From Gordonia lacunae (GTDB lineage: Bacteria; Actinomycetota; Actinomycetes; Mycobacteriales; Mycobacteriaceae): DNA of 64,000 bases. Made by a program: the position numbers and the translations under genes. Positions 56,517 to 64,000 of this stretch are shown in pieces. The DNA lies in the NCBI RefSeq assembly GCF_002149015.1, contig NZ_NGFO01000015.1, forward strand, positions 62,001 to 126,000, written 5' to 3'. Position 1 is the first letter of the stretch. Each line of letters starts with the position of its first letter. The notes under the pieces are model-generated. The model made no database searches. It was not told where the DNA came from and worked only from the letters and a program-made list of their open reading frames with translations.

Positions 56517-57326
56517 TCACACGTGCTGCACGGCTCCGATGACCGGACCGAGGAAACGGTTCGAGAGCTTCGCGAAGAGGTCCGGATCCCCCGTCGCCTG
56601 GAAGACGCGGGTGGCGTCGCGGCCGGTGTGCGGGTGGAGCAGGTCGGCCTCGGTGAGGACCCGGAAGAGGTCCTTCGCGGTCTCCTCCGCGCTCGACACC
56701 AGGGTCACCTCGTCGCCCATCGCGAGCTGGATGACCCCCGAGAGCAACGGATAGTGCGTGCAGCCGAGAACCACGGTGTCCACCCCGGCCTGCTGCAGCG
56801 GCTCGAGGTACCCCTGGGCGAGTCCGAGGATCTGCCGGCCGCTGGTGATCCCGCGTTCGACGAAGTCGACGAACCGCGGACACGGCACGGCCGTGATCAC
56901 CGCGTCGCGTGCCGCCGCGAACGAATCCTGGTACGCCCGTGACGAGATCGTGGCCTCGGTGCCGAGGACGCCGATCCGGCCGGTCTTGGTGGCGACCACC
57001 GCACGACGCACCGCGGGCAGCACGACCTCGATGACCGGGATCGGCGCGTACCGCTCGCGAGCGTCGCGCAGGCAGGCGGCCGACGCGGTGTTGCAGGCGA
57101 TGACGATGGCCTTCACCCCTCGGTCGGCGAGGTCGTCCCCGATCGCGAGGGCGTGCCGGCGGATCTCCGGGATGGTCAGTGGTCCATACGGTCCGTTGGC
57201 CGTGTCGCCGATGTAGACGATGTCCTCATCCGGCAGCAGATCGATGATGGCGCGCGCCACCGTCAGCCCCCCGACGCCCGAATCGAAGATCCCGATGGGT
57301 GCGTCCTGGCCGCCCGCCGCGATTAT
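56517..57326 (-). CDS. murI: Glutamate racemase with apparent ATA start
   Basis: 269 aa if initiated at the ATA of 57326. The first canonical start (GTG 57260) would remove [12 protein letters not shown], whose Asp-Ser pair is part of the active site in all MurI enzymes. Other motifs: [20 protein letters not shown] (first catalytic Cys), FVERG and LGCTHYPLL (second Cys). It supplies D-glutamate for peptidoglycan. The ATA overlaps the rhomboid TAA exactly where an ATGA junction would be expected, and GGGGGTGG sits 4 nt before it (7 nt before the next codon, ATC). The actual start codon is therefore uncertain; the gene itself is not. Confidence 0.9.
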   Translation of the reverse strand: MIAAGGQDAPIGIFDSGVGGLTVARAIIDLLPDEDIVYIGDTANGPYGPLTIPEIRRHALAIGDDLADRGVKAIVIACNTASAACLRDARERYAPIPVIEVVLPAVRRAVVATKTGRIGVLGTEATISSRAYQDSFAAARDAVITAVPCPRFVDFVERGITSGRQILGLAQGYLEPLQQAGVDTVVLGCTHYPLLSGVIQLAMGDEVTLVSSAEETAKDLFRVLTEADLLHPHTGRDATRVFQATGDPDLFAKLSNRFLGPVIGAVQHV

Positions 57327-57955
57327 GGCGCCACCCCCGGGGTGGTGGCGGCCGGCCTACGTCGATCGCGAGCCGCCAGTGCCCACGCCGCGAACACACC
57401 GGCGATCGCGCCGAACAGGTGGGCCTGCCACGAGATCAACGGATCCGAGGGCAGGACGCCCCAGAGGATCGATCCGTACACCAGGAACAGCACGAGGCCG
57501 CCGAGGATCTGCCACAGATCGCGGTTGAACAGACCGCGGACGACGAGGAACGTGAGCCAGCCGAACACGATGCCCGACGCGCCGACGGTCACCGAGTACG
57601 GCGCTGCGAACAACCAGACACCGAGGCCCGACACGACCCAGATGATGCCGGTGACGATCAGGAACCGCTGCGTCATGAGCACGAGGAAACACAGCACCGC
57701 GCCGGGCATCAGATTGGCGAACAGGTGCTGCCAGTCGCCGTGCAGCAGCGGCGCCCACAGGATGCCGTCCAGTCCGTCGACCTGCCGTGGCTCGATGCCG
57801 TTCTGGTCGAGGTCGTAGCGCGTCGCCGCGTCGATCGCCTCGATGACGACGAGCACGGCGACGATGCCGGCCGTGATGATCGCCGAACGCAGCCACAGCG
57901 GGCGGGCTCGCCGCGCGGGCTGCTGCTGTCCGACCGGCGGGGTGTACGAGCTCAT
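57323..57955 (-). CDS. Rhomboid-family intramembrane serine protease (Rv1337 homologue)
   Basis: 210 aa, about six membrane helices. Catalytic Ser is in [11 protein letters not shown] (GxSG) and the catalytic His in [13 protein letters not shown]. An H-x2-N-type oxyanion segment is present as [10 protein letters not shown]. The N-terminal ~22 residues are cytoplasmic, with Gln/Arg. Rhomboids cleave membrane helices; the substrate is unknown. Its TAA overlaps the apparent murI start. Confidence 0.92.
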   Translation of the reverse strand: MSSYTPPVGQQQPARRARPLWLRSAIITAGIVAVLVVIEAIDAATRYDLDQNGIEPRQVDGLDGILWAPLLHGDWQHLFANLMPGAVLCFLVLMTQRFLIVTGIIWVVSGLGVWLFAAPYSVTVGASGIVFGWLTFLVVRGLFNRDLWQILGGLVLFLVYGSILWGVLPSDPLISWQAHLFGAIAGVFAAWALAARDRRRPAATTPGVAP

Positions 57956-57981
57956 GGCCTAGGAGTTCCTCGGTAGCGGGG

Positions 57982-59653
<1,672 letters not shown>

Positions 59654-59951
59654 CGGTGTCCCGTTCTCCTGTCCAGACGTGTGCACACCCCGAGGCCGGT
59701 TACGACCATCACCTCGCGGGTGTCCCCATTGTGGCGGATCTCGCCGACGTGCAACGTCGCCGCCGCGACACCTATTCCGCCGCGGCGTCCCTCCTCGTGG
59801 ATGCACCGGGCCGCACGGCCGGATCGGCTGTCATCCGACGAGATGTCATTCGGCAGCCGTACGTACCCCCGATCCGACGCGGGACGCCGCTAGTGTTGCG
59901 TCCCAACGACACCGGGGGTGTGTCGAAAACCCAACGGAGGAGGCACTTCTC

Positions 59952-60782
59952 ATGCAACGAGCCCAACGGGTGGCCGCGGCCGCACTGTCGACGGGGGTCG
60001 TCGCCGCGATCGTCCTGACCGGATGTTCCGCCTCCCCGACGGGTTCGCCGACCACGACCAGCGCGTCGGCCTCGACCACGGTGATCGCCGACCCGGCCGC
60101 CCAGCTCACCGCGGCGGCCACGAACACCGAGGCCCTGACCGGCGCTCACCTCGACCTCGTGGTCGACGGGACGGTCCCGAACCTCAACGCGAAGAAGCTC
60201 ACCGCGGATCTGGTGACCACCCCGGCGGATGCCGCCAAGGGTGAGGCCACCGTCGTCTTCGGAACCAAGGACCCGCAGGAGGCCTCGGCCCCGTTCGTCT
60301 ACGTCGGCGGAGTGCTCTACGCCGACATCGCCGGGGACGGATACCTGAGCTACGGAGACGGGAAGTCCATCTACGACGTCTCGGTGTTCCTGGACCCGGA
60401 GGACGGCCTGGCCAACGTGCTGAGGACATTCCAGAACCCGACCGGGGTCGGCTCGGAGACCATCGACGGCGTGGAGACGGCCCAGGTCAACGGCACCGTG
60501 CCGGCGGGTGCCCTCGCCGCGCTGACCGGCGCGCGTCAGGTCGTCGGCCCGCAGGACGCACCGGTTCCGACCACCGTGTGGCTGACCACCGGGACCAACC
60601 AGCTCGCCCGACTCGTCTTCACCCCGAACCCCGCGGACACGACCACCACGATCACCGTCGACCTGTCCGACTGGAACGAGACCGTCGACGTGGAGAAGCC
60701 CGACGTGATCCAGACGCCGACCGAGCCCCCGTCCGGCCCCCCGACTCCCGGTCAGCCCACCCGCGAACCGGCCGGAGGGTAG
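59952..60782 (+). CDS. LprG/LppX-family lipoprotein
   Basis: 276 aa, ATG 59952 with GGAGGAGG 10 nt upstream. Lipoprotein signal ending AAIVLTGC. The mature part is the LppX_LprAFG fold, a half-barrel with a hydrophobic pocket: QLTAAATNTEALTGAHLDLVVDG, FVYVGGVLYADIAGDG, VETAQVNGTVPAGALAAL. The C-terminal 30 residues are a Pro/Thr tail. LprG-type proteins carry triacylated glycolipids such as lipoarabinomannan toward the outer membrane. The usual P55-type efflux gene is not adjacent. Inserted in the mycobacterial gene order between mec and the P1 peptidase. Confidence 0.88.
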   Translation: MQRAQRVAAAALSTGVVAAIVLTGCSASPTGSPTTTSASASTTVIADPAAQLTAAATNTEALTGAHLDLVVDGTVPNLNAKKLTADLVTTPADAAKGEATVVFGTKDPQEASAPFVYVGGVLYADIAGDGYLSYGDGKSIYDVSVFLDPEDGLANVLRTFQNPTGVGSETIDGVETAQVNGTVPAGALAALTGARQVVGPQDAPVPTTVWLTTGTNQLARLVFTPNPADTTTTITVDLSDWNETVDVEKPDVIQTPTEPPSGPPTPGQPTREPAGG

Positions 60783-60824
60783 AACGCCGTGCCCACCTCT
60801 ACCACTGCACACCGAGGAGCTTCC

Positions 60825-61232
60825 GTGAGATCCACCCGTCCGGGCTTTTCCCGACGTGTCACCGTGCTCGCCGCATCCGTGGCAGCAACCGCCTGCGCGC
60901 TCGTGGGCACCGCGGTCGCCGACCCGGCACCGGCGCACGCCTACCACGACTACTACGGCGCACTGGCGCTGTCGCCGTCGACCGGTTCGGTCGGCCGTGC
61001 CCTCGACTACGGGTCGTACGCTGCGGCTTCCGCCGCCGCGACCCGGGTCTGCCCGGCCGACGACTGCCGCGTCGTCGCGCAGTTCGTCAACGGCTGCGGC
61101 GCGATAGCGTCGTCGCCGAGTTATTGGGGGTACGGCACGGGATCACGGCTCTACACCGCCCAGGCGAACGCGCTCTACTACGCGGGCGGCGGCTCGATCT
61201 ACTACTGGGGCTGCACCAGCGGGCACGGCTGA
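60825..61232 (+). CDS. Secreted DUF4189 protein
   Basis: 135 aa from GTG 60825, with GAGGAG 5 nt upstream (GTG 60789 is weaker). Signal peptide RRVTVLAASVAATACALVGTAVA with a likely cut after AHA. The DUF4189 domain reads YYGALALSPSTGSVGRALDYGSYAAASAAATRVC...CRVVAQFVNGCGAIA, with four cysteines likely in two disulfides. Function unknown; members are small secreted proteins common in mycobacteria. Lies 42 bp after the LprG-like gene, possibly co-transcribed. Confidence 0.88.
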   Translation: MRSTRPGFSRRVTVLAASVAATACALVGTAVADPAPAHAYHDYYGALALSPSTGSVGRALDYGSYAAASAAATRVCPADDCRVVAQFVNGCGAIASSPSYWGYGTGSRLYTAQANALYYAGGGSIYYWGCTSGHG

Positions 61233-61259
61233 GGCGTCGAAGCCGGGGCCCGCGGTCGG

Positions 61260-62360
61260 TCAGCGGAACGCCGACGGCGCCGCCTGCGCGTAGGTGGGGA
61301 TCGACGCGATCGGTTCCGCCGCGAGGACCGCGTCGACGATCGCCCGCTGGACGACGTCGGCCGCGACCCGGCACACCTCGGCGACCACCGCGACATCGGG
61401 GTGCATGCCCGCGGGCGTCGGAACAGGCGTCGCCGGCCGGACCGCGCCGGTGGCGATGCCGAATACCGTGTCCCCGTCCAGCGGCGAGTGCGCCGGCCGG
61501 ATCGCGCGCCCGAGACCGTCGTGTCCGGCCATCGCCAGTCGCTTGGTCATCGGCGCATCGAGGACGGCGTCGGTCGCCACGACACCGATGGTCGTGTTGA
61601 GCACGGTGTGTTTCGCGGCGAGATCGGCGAGGCGGTCGAGATCGGCGTCCGACGGCCGGCGCAGACCGAGACCGGCGAGCTCGGTTTCGCCCAGATCCCA
61701 CGGCAATCCGGTCTGCGGGTCGATGACCGCACCGACCGGATTCGCGACCATGAGGGCGCCGACGGTGATCCCGGCCGCGGGGCCGGCGTCGATCCTCACC
61801 GAGGCCGTCCCGACCCCGCCCTTGAGCGCGCCCGCCCGGGCGCCGACACCCGCGCCGACGCACCCGACGGCGAACTCGGTGTGCGCCGACCGAACCGCAT
61901 CCGCTCCGAAGTCGGCATCGGGCCTGCGGTCCCACGCGCCGACCGGCAGGTCGAAGATCACCGCGGCGGGGACGATCGGCACCACATGTCCCCGATCGTC
62001 GAGTGGCAGGCCCACGCCGTCGGCCTCGAGCGCACGCATGACACCGTCGGCGGCGGCCAGCCCGTAGGCACTACCCCCGCTGAGCACGATCGCGTGCGCG
62101 GTCTGCACCGTGTTCGACGGGTCGAGCAGGTCGGTCTCGCGGGTACCGGGGCCGCCGCCGCGGACATCCACCGCGGCGATCGCGCCCGACGCCGACACCC
62201 GCACGACCGTGGTCCCGGTGGCCCATCCATGGCCGTCGGGGACGCCGGACGACCCGGCCACCCGCGCATCGTCGTCGACGCGATGCGCGTGCCCGACAGC
62301 GATGCCGATGATGTCGGTGATGCGGTTGCCGGCGCGGGCCGGTCGACCGGATGTGCTCAC
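61260..62360 (-). CDS. P1/DmpA-family Ntn-hydrolase peptidase (Rv1333 homologue)
   Basis: 366 aa, GTG 62360 with AGGAG 5 nt upstream. MEROPS S58/P1-like: ITDIIGIAVGHA start, VDVRGGGPGTRETDLL, VLSGGSAYGLAAADGVM, and the self-processing site region GALKGGVGTASV. Beyond this NTTIGVVATDA is conserved. Such enzymes autocleave to expose an N-terminal nucleophile and act as aminopeptidases or amidases, for example on D-amino or beta-amino peptides; the substrate is unknown. M. tuberculosis has the homologue upstream of mec, with DUF2017 and clpS next to it, as here. Confidence 0.9.
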   Translation of the reverse strand: MSTSGRPARAGNRITDIIGIAVGHAHRVDDDARVAGSSGVPDGHGWATGTTVVRVSASGAIAAVDVRGGGPGTRETDLLDPSNTVQTAHAIVLSGGSAYGLAAADGVMRALEADGVGLPLDDRGHVVPIVPAAVIFDLPVGAWDRRPDADFGADAVRSAHTEFAVGCVGAGVGARAGALKGGVGTASVRIDAGPAAGITVGALMVANPVGAVIDPQTGLPWDLGETELAGLGLRRPSDADLDRLADLAAKHTVLNTTIGVVATDAVLDAPMTKRLAMAGHDGLGRAIRPAHSPLDGDTVFGIATGAVRPATPVPTPAGMHPDVAVVAEVCRVAADVVQRAIVDAVLAAEPIASIPTYAQAAPSAFR

Positions 62361-62417
62361 GGAACTCCTGACGTCGATCGGACACAGACCCCCAACGGAC
62401 CTCTCCGAGACGTTAGT

Positions 62418-62993
62418 TCACATCAGCGCTTCGACGAGCAGATCCTGCATCACCGTGAGCCAGTGGTAGACGTCGAGATGCGCCGCGTGCGGGTGGTCCG
62501 GTGGCAGCTGGTCGGGCGTGTCCTCGGAGATGCCGAGCATCGCGCCGAGCGCGAGCCGGACGTCGTTGAGCGCGGTGAGCCAGGCCGCGGCCTCCTCGGG
62601 CGTGAGGACGAGGTCCCCGCCACCCGCCGGGAGGGTGTCGAGCAGCACCCGCGCCGCGCCGAGCTTGGCGTCGATGATCTGCGGCTCGTGCACGCTGCGC
62701 AACGCCGAGTTCAGTTTCCCGTTGACGACCTCGGCGGACAGCTCGTCGTCCTGGTCGGGTCGGTGGAAGTCCGGGAGGAGCCGGCCCAGGGTGACGTCGT
62801 CGGGCGCCTCCGAGTGACCGACGCTGATGCCGGTGAGCGCGGCGAGGTCGTCGTGAGGTGCGGAATCGGCCCGTTCGGTGAGCAGTTCGCACATCGAGGT
62901 GACCATCGACGCGAGCAGTTCGGCTTCGTGCGCGTCGAGCTGCGATGCGATCCGCATCGTCTCGCCGCGCCCTTTGCGTTTCCAGGTGCGCAC
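62418..62993 (-). CDS. DUF2017 protein (Rv1332 homologue)
   Basis: 191 aa. GTG 62993 is the longest plausible start; ATG at residue 13 is an alternative. Mostly helical, with ELLASMVTSMCELLTER and VLTPEEAAAWLTALNDVRLALGAMLGI being the conserved DUF2017 segments. No catalytic motif. Its constant neighbour is clpS, 30 bp upstream, suggesting a link to Clp-dependent proteolysis, but the role is undefined. Confidence 0.88.
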   Translation of the reverse strand: MRTWKRKGRGETMRIASQLDAHEAELLASMVTSMCELLTERADSAPHDDLAALTGISVGHSEAPDDVTLGRLLPDFHRPDQDDELSAEVVNGKLNSALRSVHEPQIIDAKLGAARVLLDTLPAGGGDLVLTPEEAAAWLTALNDVRLALGAMLGISEDTPDQLPPDHPHAAHLDVYHWLTVMQDLLVEALM

Positions 62994-63023
62994 GCGTTCA
63001 GTGTGCCCGGACCGTACGGGTGG

Positions 63024-63347
63024 TCACGAATCCCGCTGCATGGTGGCCCACAGACCGGCGGCGTGCAGCTTCGCGACATCGGCCTCGACCTTGTCCCGGT
63101 CACCGGAGGACACCACGGCCCGGCCCTCGGTGTGGACCTGCATCATCAGTTCATTCGCCCGGGACTCCGAATAGCCGAAGATCTTCTGGAAGACGAAGGT
63201 CACGTACCGCATCAGATTGACCGGGTCGTCCCACACGATCGTCATCCAGGGCTTGTCGAGTCCCGCCGCGCCGTCGGCGACCTCTGGTTCGGCAACCGCC
63301 GTACCGCCGGGGGTAGCCTCGTGCGCACGAGTTTCGTCAGGCGCCAT
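63024..63347 (-). CDS. clpS: ClpS adaptor for Clp protease
   Basis: 107 aa from ATG 63347. The ClpS core runs [21 protein letters not shown], then [23 protein letters not shown]. The NLM segment and the following acidic-hydrophobic pocket bind N-degron residues. It delivers N-end-rule substrates to ClpC1/ClpP. The start is supported by TACCCT 6 nt upstream. Diverges from pncB with only 19 bp between start codons. Confidence 0.93.
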   Translation of the reverse strand: MAPDETRAHEATPGGTAVAEPEVADGAAGLDKPWMTIVWDDPVNLMRYVTFVFQKIFGYSESRANELMMQVHTEGRAVVSSGDRDKVEADVAKLHAAGLWATMQRDS

Positions 63348-63353
63348 AGGGAC

Positions 63354-63359
63354 AGGGTA
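63354..63359 (-). promoter_or_regulatory. Candidate -10 of leaderless clpS
   Basis: TACCCT on the minus strand, then GTCCCT (6 nt), then ATG 63347. It overlaps the only space available for pncB 5' signals. Confidence 0.5.
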
Positions 63360-63366
63360 AGCGATT

Positions 63367-64000
63367 GTGAGCATCGACAACACCGCGCTGCTGACCGATC
63401 AGTACGAACTGACGATGGTCGCGGCAGCGCTTCGCCACCCGGTTGCGCACCGCCAGTGCGTATTCGAGGTCTTCGCACGGCGCCTCCCGGACGGCAGGCG
63501 CTACGGCGTCGTGGCCGGCACCGGCCGCGTGCTCGACGAGCTCGCGTCGTTCCGGTTCGGCGACGAGGAGATCGCCGTCGTCGAACGATTCCTCGATCCC
63601 GACACGGTGGCCTGGCTGCGGGACTATCGGTTCTCCGGTGACATCGACGGCTATCGCGAGGGCGAGCTCTACTTCCCCGGGTCACCGATCCTCACCGTCC
63701 GCGCGACGTTCGCCGAGGCCGTCCTGCTCGAAACCCTGATCCTGTCGATCCTCAACCACGACAGTGCGATCGCCTCGGCCGCGGCGCGCATGGTCAGCGC
63801 CGCCGGGTCGCGGCCGATCATCGAGATGGGATCGCGGCGCACCCATGAGCGCGCGGCCGTGGCCAGTGCCCGTGCCGCCTACATCGCGGGCGTCGCCGCC
63901 ACCTCGAATCTGGAGGCGGCTCGCCGCTTCGGCGTGCCCAGCGCCGGCACCGCCGCCCACGCGTTCACCCTCGGCTTCACCGGACCCGACGGCCCGGATG
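63367..64000 (+). CDS. pncB: Nicotinate phosphoribosyltransferase, 5' part
   Basis: GTG 63367; the frame runs off the window after 211 codons. The start [15 protein letters not shown] and the [27 protein letters not shown] segment are typical of Pnc[34 protein letters not shown] and [29 protein letters not shown] carry phosphate- and substrate-binding residues. It converts nicotinate and PRPP to nicotinate mononucleotide in NAD salvage. The divergent clpS-pncB arrangement matches Rv1331-Rv1330c. Confidence 0.95.
   Translation, partial: MSIDNTALLTDQYELTMVAAALRHPVAHRQCVFEVFARRLPDGRRYGVVAGTGRVLDELASFRFGDEEIAVVERFLDPDTVAWLRDYRFSGDIDGYREGELYFPGSPILTVRATFAEAVLLETLILSILNHDSAIASAAARMVSAAGSRPIIEMGSRRTHERAAVASARAAYIAGVAATSNLEAARRFGVPSAGTAAHAFTLGFTGPDGPD

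Noticed and set aside
56427-56600. Possible short plus-strand gene between the MBL and murI genes
   Set aside because: The 78-bp gap is too short and the overlapping plus frames are shadows.
59654-59951. Gene between mec and the LprG-like lipoprotein
   Set aside because: Open frames here have no coding character. The space is the divergent promoter region; only weak imperfect repeats are seen.

Overview
The window looks like chromosome from a high-GC, mycolic-acid-producing actinomycete (Mycobacteriales), most probably Gordonia or a close relative. Evidence: GC-rich codon use throughout; a single-chain type I fatty acid synthase (about 3,094 aa) next to acpS; a CmrA-type mycolate ketoreductase; a PG-anchored L,D-transpeptidase; an Lsr2 nucleoid protein; and two gene blocks that follow Mycobacterium tuberculosis gene order (Rv2509-Rv2524c and Rv1330c-Rv1343c, compared from memory). 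The genus assignment is inference. I see no insertion sequence, prophage, integrase, CRISPR array or rRNA. There are four tRNAs (Arg-TCT, His-GTG, Lys-CTT, Leu-TAG).

Layout. 1-9 kb: the 3' end of a secreted chorismate mutase, a CopD-CtaG copper/cytochrome-oxidase assembly fusion, tRNA-Arg, a small ESX-type protein coupled to a DUF1023 esterase, a uracil/xanthine permease, a PadR regulator and a 2,4-dienoyl-CoA reductase. 9-30 kb (Rv2509-Rv2524c-like block): cmrA, a HerA/DUF853 ATPase, orn, tRNA-His, then an inserted DGPF protein/ECF42 sigma pair and a Tat-exported ceramidase, then ldtB, tRNA-Lys, a DUF3618 protein, bcp, a TetR regulator, acpS and fas. 30-44 kb: a HIT hydrolase-sirtuin operon, a 1,412-aa helicase-nuclease fusion, a rhodanese-like protein that lacks its cysteine, a DEAD-box helicase, FadD15-type acyl-CoA ligase, an OpgC-like membrane protein coupled to a Cys/Met-metabolism PLP enzyme, and a two-domain methyltransferase. 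44-51 kb is the least conserved part: a secreted DUF1524 nuclease, an orphan secreted protein, a divergent Lsr2, a small acidic protein and two exported proteins (one a beta-propeller). 51-64 kb (Rv1330c-Rv1343c-like block): LprD-like and DUF3817 proteins, an inserted GT4 glycosyltransferase and an autoregulated TetR-GNAT operon, then on the minus strand mec-cysO-cysM-rhomboid-murI-MBL phosphodiesterase-rph-rdgB, an inserted LprG-like lipoprotein and DUF4189 protein, then a P1 peptidase, DUF2017, clpS and divergent pncB.

How the genes work together. Fas, AcpS, FadD15, CmrA and FadH cover acyl-chain synthesis, activation, mycolate maturation and unsaturated-chain breakdown. LdtB, MurI and the OpgC-like, LprG-like and GT4 proteins serve the cell envelope. 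Mec/CysO/CysM form the sulfide-carrier route to cysteine. Orn, Rph, DeaD and RdgB handle RNA and nucleotide quality control.

A recurring regulatory theme is a TANNNT hexamer 6-8 nt before the start codon of at least thirteen genes, the expected layout of leaderless mRNAs. Several sharp inverted repeats also sit in front of regulators. The observations most worth following are: the helicase-nuclease fusion; murI, whose only sensible start is an ATA codon where an ATGA overlap would be expected; a leaderless mini-ORF overlapping the deaD start; and an ECF-type promoter in front of the DGPF-ECF42 operon.
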